Both the position numbers and the translations under genes were made by a program. The notes under the pieces were generated by a model. That model was not told the DNA's origin and made no database searches. It saw only the letters and a list, made by a program, of their open reading frames with translations. A DNA stretch of 64,000 bases from assembly GCF_964204865.1 (NCBI RefSeq), contig NC_135261.1, positions 9,176,001-9,240,000 of the forward strand. The letters run 5' to 3'. Every line of letters starts with the position of its first letter. Within the stretch, counting starts at the first letter, position 1. Shown piece after piece: positions 1-12,610 of this stretch. This DNA is from Styela clava. Its lineage: Eukaryota > Chordata > Ascidiacea > Stolidobranchia > Styelidae.

Positions 1-3000
1 AAATTTTCTCATTGCTTCAACCACCGGTGATGAGCTATGTGCTTCATGGTATCTTGTCTGACATCGTTACTATTTACTATGAGTAAATAAAACAAAAAGA
101 TCATACTCAAATATACACACAAGGTAGCGGTCTTAACTGAGCACGCAGTTTGCTGAAAAGATCGGCAGAACGTCACGACGGACTGCTATTTGGTGGCGCG
201 TTATACACAAAACATGCTAGACTTGGGCTAAAATATCTATAAATATTGAAAAATGGAAATAAAATATAAGCAATAGCCTTTTAATAACTTCTGCATTGAA
301 AAGCGATTTATTTCACAATAAAAACATCCATTTCAATTCCAACCTGAACAAGAACAACAATTTTGCCAATCGATCAATAATTTGCCGTCGAGTCCAATAA
401 CTCCCTAAATTTCAGTATGTGCACTATTTCCATATGCACAATACCGCCTATATATTTTGAAATGTACACTCACATTCTGGAACTATGGAAACTAGGTTGA
501 CATGTTCAAGATACTTGCTTATTTAAGTGAGGCAAAGTTAACAATACAACATAAAATAACAATGCCTATACATTTTGAGCCATCTATAGAATTAATTTTT
601 GTGCCTATAAATCGCCAGTAACAATGAACTGAACTGTTCCGTTGTTCGCAGGGTATAAAAGACCTTTCACCGATTGGTACTAACAGAAAATAATATCTAA
701 ATTCTAAGCTGTTAAATTCATGAGACTGAACTGAAATCGAATCAAATATACAGCCTTAGTTCGGCTTTTGAAACATATATACAAAGCTAACGACTTAAAA
801 TCATGTTGCGAACAAAGTTTTGATTTGTCGGTTTCAATCTCTGACAAAGACAGACACAAAAAGTTCGACCTACTTGCAAATTTGAATGGTATGCGTGGAA
901 TACGTGTTGTATCATTCTTACGTAAAAACAAGTTAATTCTGCGAAAAGCTAAAGGGGAAATTAAGCCTGTTTCAGAATGGTAGCGGAGTTCTTCAATTCC
1001 ATTAAAACCTTTACACTATCGCCGAAAACCCTAAACAAACGGGTGTTAAAATTTGACCTCTTTGTGACACTGCTATAGTGCCCTCGATAAGTACATGATC
1101 TAAGACCTTTGGCTTTTTTGTGAAGAATAAACTATACCCACTTGTCACAATTTGAATAAATTTAAATTTTATTGTGACTTTCTTTTCTGAATTAATTGCT
1201 ATAAAGTTTTTGGGCAATGGGCAAATTTGCTACTCTGTACGTATAATTCGCTAGCACACGAACACTATAATACTCACAAGCACTTGGCTTTCATACAATG
1301 AATGCTCAGTATTATTACAAGATGCGCTGAATAATATGAGCTTACGATGACTTTTTCAAGAATAGACGCGATCAATAGATCTTGGTATGTTTCCGCTGTG
1401 ACAGACATGCAAAGCAAAAGATATCCAGTAGCGCCATTTTTTTAGGAAAAGGTTATAAACAAATTTGATAATTTCATTGGAGTTTTCTGTAATGTATTTT
1501 TATTCATATGTAAGTGATTTGAACATGGTCTTCGGTGGATATCATTAATGCGAGTTATATGAGAAATTATGATTGCGTATATATGATTGATAAGAAAATA
1601 AGTTCAATAAACAGGATTTCATCGTTCCCGAGAACTTATAAAACCATCGAAGGAGAGAAACCAAGCTGCATGCGCTATGGGAGCTTATATTAGGCCTAAC
1701 ATTTGATAATATGACAGCCAGCGACCTTTCCAATAGGCTAATCGATAATTTGTTCTAAGCGGAACATGGGGAATAATGTTGTAGACAAAAGCCCATTCAA
1801 GTAGCAAAATTTTACATATGAGTAATATACAAATTCGCTAGAATGAAAATTCTCACTTGTGCTTAAAATGTATGTATACGGAACTTGAGATATACGAAGT
1901 ACTATTCTAAAATGAATCGACTATCGCATACAATACTATAATGATAAATAACTGTATAAAATACAGTACTTTACAATAAAATATGTTTTTTAATATCGAA
2001 AGCACTAATGCTCACACTGAACTTCGTTGTATTTATGGTGTAGCAGTAGCACTGAATATTTGTTAGACTCGATGATTTTGAATTGTGAAAACCTAGTTAA
2101 TTTAACTACAACAATTCTGATTCTAAATGCTTGGAATGAAAGTTTTTAAATGTAGTTGTGGCCAATATATTTACAACTGGTATGGTCCTCACTGATCTAC
2201 GAACACGAATACTTGACATCCAGCAGGTCAACTACGTGCGGTATATACGGCAACACGTTCATTTTCTATATGTCAAAGGTTTAGCGAACTGTGAGTAAGC
2301 GAATCAATAATAAACCTAAGGTAGTCTAAGCAGACAATTCCCAGTGGATATACTAATAAATAACGATTGATTAAATTAACCAACATAGAGTTTTATTACG
2401 AAAATATGGCGCTGGCATATAAAAAATACCTATATTCACAACAAAAACAAGATACTGAAAATGGAATTTAGTCTGGCGGCGACATTTAAATTCACAGACA
2501 CGTATCACAATCGGTCTTTATACATTATTTTATACTGAGCGCTATATCTAAACTGTTGAGCACAAACTTCACATTGTTTGGCGAAGTAACAATCGTACGT
2601 TTAATATTCTGTGCAGTGTGCACTAACAAACGCTTTGGAGACGCCAACGTTCTAATGAATATATAATAGATTAGACAGAAAAAGAATATTTATGTCAGGA
2701 TATGAGTCAATGCTATACCGCCTTCCTTGCAGACCCACGTACACAATCACTTGTGAACGATCGAAAACCGTAATCTCAAAAACATAAGATAACATAACCC
2801 GAGTATATAGTATATCAGACATCTATGGACACAAATGTTTTGTAGGATGTAGCCGCTGATCTTACCACGCGGAATATACTTTGAATTTCCACGTTTAGTG
2901 TTACATATGTTGAGCATTATACCATTTTAATTCAATATTTATAACTGTGAATATTACTTCAAAGAAAGTTACACTTGCATGATTTTCACTGCAGACCTAC

Positions 3001-4411
3001 CTGAATATAACTTATATCCTCAATTTTTATTCAGTTTCAATCGCTTTTCTTGGAACTAAGAACTTAGATCTTACATAAGACCTTCGCTGTAGACTTGATG
3101 ATATCTCTATGACCACAAGTTTGATTTATTAATATCATTTCTTCTGGGACGAGATATAAAAGTTCGTTCGTGGAATTCTGCCACCGCGCTAGTAAATAAT
3201 GCATGACTCCCGTTGAAGCATATTCATTAAAGTGCACATCGGATAAGGACGATTGAAAACTTGCGCCTGATCGAGTTTCTGGTATTTCATTAGTGCATTG
3301 TTGAATTTGCTTAATAAAAGTAAAGTCAATGTTACTACCATTTTAAAGTTATCCAATAAGCACATTTCATCTTTATATAACCTGACTTCTATATCTGATT
3401 CGTTCCGTAAGTTGCAGATAAAAATGTGACTCAACATTCTGTGAGACAAACTGACATTCAAGTTTCACACGGCGAAATACGAAAGCAGTTGCCGCTTGCG
3501 CTCTATTTCCGAATATCATCGCTGTTATGAGTAATAAATATAAGTAAACGATTGAAAATGGAGAAAGCTTTGAATACCCACAAATAGGCTGATAGATTCA
3601 AATTATATTTTCTCCATAAACTACTACAGTATCAAACAGTTTTCAATAAACAAAGACAATCAAGAAATATAAATAGCATTGTGTATCTTTGCAATAAATG
3701 AATGTTAAATATCATAAATTTCAACGGCAACATTTTTATATCATTCACATTCACTAAGAATTGCATAATCAACAAGAGAAAAATTCGAGTACCGCTTTCG
3801 ACTAGTTTATTTTTTAATTTCCCCACTTTCAATAGGTTTCGTTATATGATTTCCGCATAAAAATTTCCCTTGACCTTCCGCCATCTCACTCGACTCTGTC
3901 TAAAAACTTGAACTGTCAGCGTCGGGGTTATACTGGTAATTTTCTATGAAAAACATAGTGGTTTTTGCTTCAAGTATATTCTAGAGTCAAGAATGAGGTG
4001 ATAACGGAAGTTAAATGTGTGTTGTAAATTACTGAGAACCACCCACCTCATCTCTGCTCAATGGAAATCGACCTATTTAGTAAGCTGAAAGCAAAATCGA
4101 CAGGGTACAAGATGAATTCCACGCCATCCGCCGGTACATTTGGAAGTGATGTAATTTTTTAGCACTGCATTGGTAGCCGAATACCTCCAGTTGCGGTCCT
4201 GATATATACACCGCATAGTTCGCAGAATGTATTGTGAAATCGATTCTTTTCCTGCAAGACCACCAGATCAAACATAAGCCAATACTTGCGTTAACGTGTG
4301 AAACGTGATATTATTTGTTTACAATATTTGTATTTATCAAAATTCTATTTAAGCTTTCGTCGACAGAAATATTCTTTCGCTGGATTCGATTATATAATAT
4401 CGTTGAAAATT
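1..4411. other. No supported gene
   Basis: AT-rich sequence on both strands. Short open frames up to about 90 codons occur (for example 3189-3461 minus), but none shows a recognisable domain, a signal peptide followed by a donor site, or a duplicated copy elsewhere in the window. I see no clear transposon ends and no RNA gene here. Confidence 0.5.
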
Positions 4412-4903
4412 CTAGCAACACCTTATTTCACCCACATTATTCTCGAAATTGCTGAATAAATAAGATAAGGGATGAGAGCAAAAACCCTTCGATCTAGGTT
4501 TCGAGTAGAATTGAAGCAAGTACGTGTTGCAAGTTGATTTTAAATCTGGACCAACCCGAGAGAAGGGAAGAAAATGTCGTTGAGGAATAAACTTATATAC
4601 GAAAAAGCTAGAACTAACTGATGACCGAGTATACCGATGAAAAACTTTTTGTGATAGACTAACTGACACATTGTTGTACGAATTTTTAGACAATAACCAA
4701 TTTGAAGTGAACATAAAACAAACAGTATAAATGAATACCTGATGAAATGTACAAATGTGATGACTATCGATTGATTTCAACAATGCACCACAAAAAGAAA
4801 TAAAAAATTCCACACTCACGCAAATGAATGGGGATAATTTAAGACAGATGACAGTATATTCAGAAAATATTCCACAAAGAAATCTATTCAAATTGAATAT
4901 CAA
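4412..4903 (-). CDS. Unrecognised 163-codon open frame, coding status doubtful
   Basis: This is the longest open frame in the left third of the window that is not transposon-related. In DNA this AT-rich a stop-free run of 163 codons is unusual but not impossible. The translation is rich in Phe, Ser and Cys and has two hydrophobic stretches, around residues 15-42 and 55-70, that could be membrane segments. I recognise no domain. There is no TATA-like element or clear Kozak context close to the first ATG, and no duplicate in the window supports selection. It could be an exon of a gene whose other exons I missed, or a chance frame. I cannot assign a function. Confidence 0.2.
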   Translation of the reverse strand: MIFNLNRFLCGIFSEYTVICLKLSPFICVSVEFFISFCGALLKSIDSHHICTFHQVFIYTVCFMFTSNWLLSKNSYNNVSVSLSQKVFHRYTRSSVSSSFFVYKFIPQRHFLPFSRVGPDLKSTCNTYLLQFYSKPRSKGFCSHPLSYLFSNFENNVGEIRCC

Positions 4904-7900
4904 TCTTAGTCATTATTGCGATATAGTGTAATAAGTATAATTCTGAGAAACAAATTCATCTATGGTGACAAGTTTTCACTAGTGATCGCTGATTAGAATC
5001 ATATGGTGTTCGATAAAAAATGTCCTGGAGTCACGAACATTTACAGATACTAAACACTTCATTCACTCACAGTGCCTCATTAACAAGACTCTACGATGTC
5101 AGTTTACTTAAGCCTAATAATAATTTGCCAATATAGTCCTTATATATATATATATATCAACAAACACGTGTGGCTGCATATTGTGGCGCCGTCCCACACA
5201 GGAATTCGCTTTATTCATTGATGCGTAACGTAAACAAAAGTGGTCCGCCAAGCGCTCCACTGGGGCGACCGCGCATTAGATTTCGAACTCGAAAAAGAGC
5301 GCAGGGTTTCGGTTGCACCCAGGAATATAAGTTTGGTGACGATTTATTGCCCGTCGTATAAGGCGAACAGCGAACGAGCCAAATTAATATGAGAATCGGC
5401 GTATTTATTGAATATCATTCTGACAATATTTGAAGCTAATTTTTATTTACAATGCAACATCGACCGTGCTTCAAGTACACTTGCTAAAAAGGAAAAGGAT
5501 CATCAATCATCAACGTCTATTTTGGTTTTCACGTACACTACGAGCACAACCTTAAACTGCAGTACACAGACATGAGGAAGATACTGACGTTAACCTTAAC
5601 GAGACCAAACCTTTTCTGCAGTATGACCTACCCTAACTCAAGACAATAGTTTGCCATAAAATTACCCACGTTCGAATCAAAGCACGAGAATTCACTTTTC
5701 TAATATTACTTACAAAACTGATTAATCGGCCAGTTAAATAAACATTACGAAATCTGAGTGCAAGCCATAACTTCTTCATACTAACTTGAAGGTATGAGTT
5801 CCGCTCATCGGCGTCGTTGTCCATTTTCGTTTGTACTGTGTCATCGAAATGATATTGGAAATGCATGCGATGTAGTTGTATGAAGCAGTTTGAAATATAT
5901 CAGGCCATCACGACAACTACCTATACAGAGACTACGGAACTAACTAAAACTATTCTAAACAATGTGCTGCCGATAACTTTCCAGCTCAGCAAACACGACG
6001 AATGACGTGAGCGTCGTTGAGGTGAATCGCTCCGAGTCAGTATTTATAAATATAGCATAGGCAATATGATAAAGGGTCAACTCATTGGTTGGAAATCCAT
6101 TGTCTGGTGGAAAAATACACGGCGCCTATTTACTCTGCGCCATAACATTGTTTGTTTGTCGGTGAATCATGCTGATACTGTCGAATACCAGTAATATCTG
6201 TTAAAGAATATTATCGATTGATACCGTAACTTGGTTGGAATAGAACGTTGAATGAACAGTAAGTACGGCTATAGGTTTTCAAATGCGAGATCATAGATTT
6301 CATAGTTCTAACATCATTTTAATCTTATCGTATGTTCATTCTGTTGCAATATTGGCTAGTTAAAGCGCAAGTACAAAAATCAGGTGTCTCGGTACCATGA
6401 ATGCCTTTGCCAGACCACATGGGAACTTCGATTTGGGCCCCGATCACCATTTGCCAAAAACACGGCCATCATAGCGTCACGGCGTTGTATCTAGAGCGCT
6501 GCGTCGCTTGATGGGTTTAATAGATATTCCGCGGAACGATGAAAGTTCCGATACTTTACCATGTTAAAACTGTTTTCGTACGTGGTGGGTACAAACTGGT
6601 TAAATTGTTTAGTAATCATCATTTTGATCCATAAAGTGTACCTTAATCTGTATGAAAGTTTTGATAACTGATTTTACCCTAGTCTACTGCTCGTTTTCGA
6701 ACTGCAACTAAACTAAAACTCATTGCACCTTGAAATTCTGCATTAGATCATTATGTGAAGTAGGATTGCTGGAATCGTGCCCTCCAATCTTTGTTGCAAG
6801 GTGCTTCACGTATTTCATGATCGATTTCGGCTTTCTCCGACTTCTGAGTTTAAGAATCTCCATGTCCTACCTGAACTTGCAATCGCGTTAGAAGCTGTGG
6901 TTCGCCAGATGTTGCGTCGTCTTATCCTAATAAATATATCTACGGAATCCAACCCATCATCAATCGATAATTTATTCATATGGCACGCGGAATAACTCCA
7001 AAAGTATATGTTTTTATATTCATCAAATGTGTTGAGACTTTAATAAAGTTTATATGATTCAGTTATTCAAGACTACTCCAAGGCCCCAAGCTGCTCTGCT
7101 TCGTAGCTCACCGGAAAAGTTTCCTCCAGAATGTTTTGTTTGACTTTCCGCCCTAGGAAATTAATAAAATTTAATTTAATAAATACAATTAAAACCAAAA
7201 TTATTAACTGGAGTTTACAGTTGAAAAGTGGAACTTTGGATAAATTCCACTCTAACTATTGTTCTCGAGGCATGGTGGGTAAGAATGTTCTGAATACTTA
7301 ATATTGAATTATACTATTCTTTAATGTAGTGGATATGACAATTTTAGATTATAGTTATAATGATATATATTAGGTCCTATTTTGTGCAGTTGTGACTACG
7401 TGCCCATCACATGCGCTACAAGTAACCCCCATGAGATTTCAATATCGGAATATGAGACAGTTAGTACAGATATATCGATGGAGTGCGGAATTTACGTCTA
7501 CCGGTTATTTATTGTGATCCGTGGTCACCTACCATAACTTATTGTATTTGCCAGAAGGATGGAGTGAACGACATATAAAATCAGAAACGGAAGAAATTGA
7601 AAAAAAAACATGATGAAAGATTTCAAGGGATCCTGGAAATTTAATTTAAACTGACCAATGTCCACTTTTGCTAATCGATTTTTTTTATTGGTGATGAAAT
7701 ATCTTATATGATCAAACAAATCATGGAATGCAATCTCATATATCGTTGAATACATTATCTTAATGTATTTTATATTGACACTCCTACTCAAAAAAATCCG
7801 ATAAATGCACCCGATTTCGCCTTGAATTTTATACCATATTAAATCATAAATAGGAACCAGTGAATATATTGATTGTATTAAGATCAACGTAATCTACATA

Positions 7901-8104
7901 AATTTATAAGGTATCGAAAGGAAGTCCGCTATTCATTCTGGAGTTTTGTTCTATTTGTTTTCATGCAGAACCATATGTCGTAACACACAAGTACGGTACA
8001 GTACATAAACAAATAATGTTCTGCACTCCTGCATTTCACGGAAATAATCGTAAGACTGCATATAAATCCACACATAGGCTATATTATATGTTGTACCTTG
8101 GTTC
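4904..8104. other. No supported gene; one short GC-richer patch
   Basis: No domain or splice-supported exon was found. A TA run sits near 5140-5160. It is followed by a patch at about 5170-5361 that is visibly GC-richer than its surroundings and open in one plus frame (63 codons, basic, with a PPSAPLGRPR stretch). I could not connect it to any family. The 120-codon minus frame at 7525-7887 is strongly Ile/Tyr/Phe-biased and is best explained by base composition. Confidence 0.45.
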
Positions 8105-8422
8105 TTATTGATAACATCTGCTATAATTTACTAAGTTTATTTCAAAATAAATTGCGAATTGTATCTGCGCGATGATTTTACGAGTATTGTAGCTTTGTTC
8201 GAATAAATATGAAATAAGATAATATGTTGCACGTGTTAAATTCACACACACAACATAAACTGACGAGCATTTCCAAGTTGCCATACTTGCATTTTCTTTA
8301 GTTTCCGGAAACATGACACAAACTTTCAAAACTACATTGAACGATTTATTATTATTCTCGTGTATTGCCTTGTGAAGGCCCTCCAAGTTCCAAATTGAAC
8401 TCGCTCTCACAGGGGTTCCGGC
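8105..8422 (-). CDS. Possible second exon for the 8900-8981 signal-peptide exon (weak)
   Basis: Downstream on the minus strand of the signal-peptide exon at 8900-8981 there is an open frame of about 105 codons that can be entered in the required phase from an AG near 8423. Part of this stretch (about 8290-8400) has a diverged relative near 11510-11610, downstream of the second signal-peptide exon (12532-12610). In that relative the same frame is interrupted, so the pair does not show clear coding conservation. A short run (NLEGLHKA) loosely resembles the acidic tail of the peptide genes at 22223 and 30843 (GDLEKNLQA). I treat this as a candidate only; the true second exon may be elsewhere or lost. 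Confidence 0.2.
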   Translation of the reverse strand, partial: AGTPVRASSIWNLEGLHKAIHENNNKSFNVVLKVCVMFPETKENASMATWKCSSVYVVCVNLTRATYYLISYLFEQSYNTRKIIAQIQFAIYFEINLVNYSRCYQ

Positions 8423-8899
8423 TCGTAAAAATGATTAGCTTAAATTTGCCGTCTCTCGGACTTTAGTGACTGTACTCGAACTAGGTTACTTTACTTTTGA
8501 CACAAGACCTACAAAGAAGACCTTTGCCATTGATTCGCTGATTGAAATCCGAAAACAACTGGACTCTTCGCAGTCTCTGGATCTTGAATTAGCAGTAGTT
8601 TGGTTACAGCTAAGCTCACATCTGATTGATCAATGAATTGGGATAAAATATGTGATTGGCGTTCGATAAAACCGATATATTCACTATAAACTTATTCCTC
8701 CAACCAATCTAACTCAGCAGTACTTTCAAGATTCAAGTAAAAGAAAATGTGTTTATATTTATATTGAGCACTTGTGACAGTTAAGTGACTATATTAGTTA
8801 ACACATGTTAGGGCATCTATAGCAGTTGTTATATCAACATATTGTGGTGAACATTCCGGTATTTACGATTCCCCAATTATTAAGAATTTATGTTCTTAC

Positions 8900-8981
8900 C
8901 ACCTCCATATAATAATGCATTTGCAAACAGGCTGAAAATGACGTAAAACAACATCACAAAGAAATACAACTTCGAGAACAT
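8900..8981 (-). CDS. Signal-peptide first exon of a small secreted-precursor gene (copy 1)
   Basis: On the minus strand an ATG at 8981 opens 27 codons followed by a clean donor (GGTG|GTAAGAAC). The translation is a textbook signal peptide: a charged start (MFSKL), a hydrophobic core, and a small-residue end SLFANA that fits the Ala-X-Ala cleavage rule, then LLYGG. Exon length, the exon-end phase (phase 1) and the start MFSKL plus end S-L-F/L-A-N-A match the first exons at 12532-12610 and 22493-22574. This copy belongs to the same family but is diverged in its core. A second exon is not securely found, so the mature product is unknown. The copy could be functional with an unrecognised exon, or a relic. 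Confidence 0.5.
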
Positions 8982-9359
8982 GATATTTATCCTGAGCTGA
9001 TCCAGAATTTGAAATAAAACTGTAGAATCCCTACTGGAATCAATAAATTCCTAATTTCTAAAATGAAACATATTGGAAAATAATGAGCTTTTCAACAACT
9101 TGAAATAAAAGTCTTGGTCACTTTTCCATAAAGTTATATACACGTTGACGCGAGTAGACCATATGAAATTGGAAAAACAATAATATTAGCAACAAAAAAA
9201 AACTGCAACCACCATGTAATTACAGCGTACAAAATACCCATTTGAGGATGTGCTAACAAACACCAGTAATTAATAGTACTAATTGATAGTTGCTTATACG
9301 TAATACTACACGCACATATTAGATTTACAAGGTATACTGCTCCACCTCAGAGTGTATAC

Positions 9360-10554
9360 GAGAAATGTACCGATACCACTTTTGTCGCCGATACCGATAC
9401 CATCTAAAAACGCCGATACTGATACTACAAAAAGGCCGATATATATTACCGATATTACGATACCGATGCTATGTAATTATTACTTAATCAGGTGTGCTGT
9501 GTAGGGCAGACGGGTTAAAACAATGGTCTTTGAGCGTTGTTCATAGTACACATTATTTCAGATCGAAAAAAAGATATATCACATAATATGAAATCAATGT
9601 TTGGTTATTGCTTTAACTGATTAAGATACATTGTACAGTAACGCTAGTAATCTCGGTGTTCAATTAGAAAACTCATAAGCCGGGGTGTCCAATTTGAATT
9701 TAATGTTAATATCGCGACCTTCGAATATCGTTATTCGTGTTTAAAAGAATATCGAATATCACCCACACATTCTAGCGCCGCCGTCCTACGTTCAAATTAA
9801 AAGCATTTTACAAATATTTTATTTCGTGGCTAAGCGTAACCGTCGCCGCAATAAGTCAAAGCCAATATGAAGGAATGTCAATCAGTACCGACGAAAAGAA
9901 GGCCTACCTATAACCGTCGAGGATGTTTTTTTACTTTACTATTGCTATCATATATTTTGAGACAGTCTTGGGCTAGGCGGTCATGTCAATATATCTATAA
10001 AGAAATTGTGTAGTTAAACAAAATTAAAATTAATACCTGCGTAGAGGAATAATTGTGTCGCAATTTAGTCTATCGATGTCGATGGACTAAATGACACTCG
10101 TACTTCACGTCAAACAGTCAGAATTTATACCCGTGCCAGAAGTCCTTGTGCCGTTAATAAGGTCCCCAATTCCACTGTATGATTTAAAACTGGGCGCCTA
10201 GTTGCTTTTTGTTATGTGCTGTGTTGATATATTTCTTCATAATTACTATGTAATATTAATAATGTCAATATAAAAATTTGACAGCAAAAATAGCCAAATT
10301 AGTTGAGCTAGTTTGGCTGATAAATACCTAAAAACACGTGAATCCTATTCTCTCGCGGGGGTGAGGACATGTATGGCTCATTGCTCACGATCTCTCCAGA
10401 CGAAAAATAAATTGAAAAGAAGTATTCCAATTTATCTTTCAAAACATTCTTGATCATATCAAAAAGGTAAATATATCAGAAATACCGGCCTTAATCTAAC
10501 CGATACCGATACATAGCCGATACCGAAAAAATGGCCGATACCGATACATCTCTA
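9360..10554. mobile_element. Non-autonomous hAT-type element, copy A
   Basis: The element is flanked by a perfect 8-bp direct repeat, GTGTATAC (9352-9359 and 10555-10562), the target-site length of hAT transposons. The ends are inverted: GAGAAATGTACCGATACC on the left, and ...GGTATCGATACATCTCTA-like sequence on the right read as its complement. Both ends carry many sub-terminal CCGATACCGATAC units. No transposase frame is present. About 1.2 kb long; a second copy with closely matching internal sequence lies at 28143-29385. Confidence 0.85.
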
Positions 10555-12531
10555 GTGTATACGTCAACATTTTAGTTTGATTTTTTAAATTCTTTCCGAG
10601 AACAAGGTACAAAATTCGAAAATATAATATCTATCTCGCAGATGTTCGTTCAATTTTTTCGAACGGGGATTGAATCTTACAGACCTGTCTTTATCAATAC
10701 TGTGGGTATTGTGAAGATCGATAGATATTCAAAAGAGACGTAGGTAGTATAGACTAATAGAGCAAACATCGACTGTTTTGGTTGCAGAGATTATAAGAGA
10801 CTTGCTTTTGGCTCTTCGAATGAGAACTTTGCCAGAGTAAATTTGTGAAAACTGTCGTATTATTGAGATAAGTTATACACAGCTAGTATACTTCCTTTTC
10901 CAAACAACCGTCAAAACATCCACATATCAAGTTACTTATTGTTTCTTTTTTCGGAATAAGATATCAAATGCGGAAATAGCTTGGATAGCGTCTTATAAGG
11001 ACGCTTCAACGGCTGGTGCGAAAGAAGCATTGCAAGACGATGACTGTAACATTGAAAAACGACTGAACTGGCTTCTTCTAGTTACAACCAGATAGCTGCT
11101 TCGTTATAACAAAACTAATAAGTATTGGTTGGGCAAAGTTGTCGGCCCCACGGGAACGTTACGAAGCTTTTCCAAAAGAAAAAATGCTACAACAAACAGC
11201 ATCTCTATCCTAAATATCACAATATTCATTAGCATAAAAAGCATTAGAGCAAACACACCTAATTTAGCAATAAGTAAACTGTAGTTTGTATTCTCCCGGG
11301 TAATTTTGCCTATAGGCCTACAATAAACCTATTTTCAGATGTGCTACATCAAATATAGCGATAAAGTACGAATTAATTCATTTTGGTATTAGCCTATTGT
11401 ATTTCTGATGGACTAAAAAAAAATTGAAAATAATCTGGCACGTACAGATTGCTTCATTTCCTTTGTGTATTCTCATCATATCATTCTAATTTTTCATCTT
11501 TGTTGTTTCTTTAGTTTTCGGAGACATGGTACAACTTGTCAGCACGGTGGCTAATTGAATGATTCATTGCTCTGTTGTTTCATAGCGCCTACCATATTGA
11601 CTCTTAAAAATTCACAAGAAATGTCTCAAGATGTTCAGGTTGAACACCGAAACAAAGTTACATTCTCGCCTGACACGAATAGTATTATTTCTCCGGCAAA
11701 GACCGGCTTTACTCATTCCGAGACTTCCTCTCTAGTCAGGCATAAATGTGACTTCTTCGAGGACTAGCATACACGATACAACTGTCACAATCGCTATATC
11801 CTCAATTTCTTTGAGAAAATATCTACAATAGCAATAAAAAACGGCGTATGGAGCTTAGAATTTTGGTTGGGAAAAATCAAAATCTCTGCTGCATGGTAAC
11901 GTTAGCTGCATTTCACCCTTGATACAAACAATGAATTTGGGCAATTAGTCTACAACTACGAGTCTCATATTTTTTGCTCTATCTTATTTGCTGCATAATC
12001 AGTCTGAACGTAAATATACTACTACGGGTCTTAAGCCTGGTCAAGGTATCTATCTAATCTTACAAGTGGAGGCACAAAGTTCAAACGTGTAGATCAGGAA
12101 GGTCTCACACAGCGTAAAAGTCGGGCAGAGCCACGCGCATATATAAAAATCCCGCCATCCGCTCTGTGACCACACGGAACATCGTTGATCAATTCACAAC
12201 TGCACTGCAGAAGCGGCCTATTTCGGCCCTATCGTCCAGAGAGAGAAGACTGTCATGTCAGTCAACAAATTTCGTTCCCGTGCCCACAGATATATTTATA
12301 TATATATAACATAAAATCAAAAAACTTGGCAACAGTTGTTTTAATATATTTGCATTGAGCATTTGTGATATTATGAATGATTCTGGTAGCCAAAGTGGAG
12401 ATTATGTCATTAATTGTATCAAGGTTATAGTGGTTGTGCCAGGTATTGTGGGAAATAGCATTAGGACCGGCATATTCAGGCTTTCGTTTATGTTCATATA
12501 TATATATATATATATAAGTCTACGTTCTTAC

Positions 12532-12610
12532 CTTTGTATAATAATGCATTTGCAAACAGGCTGAAGATGGTGACAAACAACATCATAAGCATAGCCAACT
12601 TTGAGAACAT
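12532..12610 (-). CDS. Signal-peptide first exon of a small secreted-precursor gene (copy 2)
   Basis: The minus-strand ATG at 12610 opens 26 codons and ends at a strong donor (AAAG|GTAAGAAC). The product begins MFSKL, has a Met/Leu/Val-rich core and ends SLFANA followed by LLYK, so signal-peptidase cleavage after Ala22 is expected. The phase-1 exon end is the same as in the intact genes at 22223 and 30843. If it joined a second exon of the usual family type (starting GA-CGN), the junction would read Gly-Arg, a possible amidation/processing site, but I could not find that exon. A (TA)n run lies in the putative intron at about 12497-12516. Confidence 0.5.
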
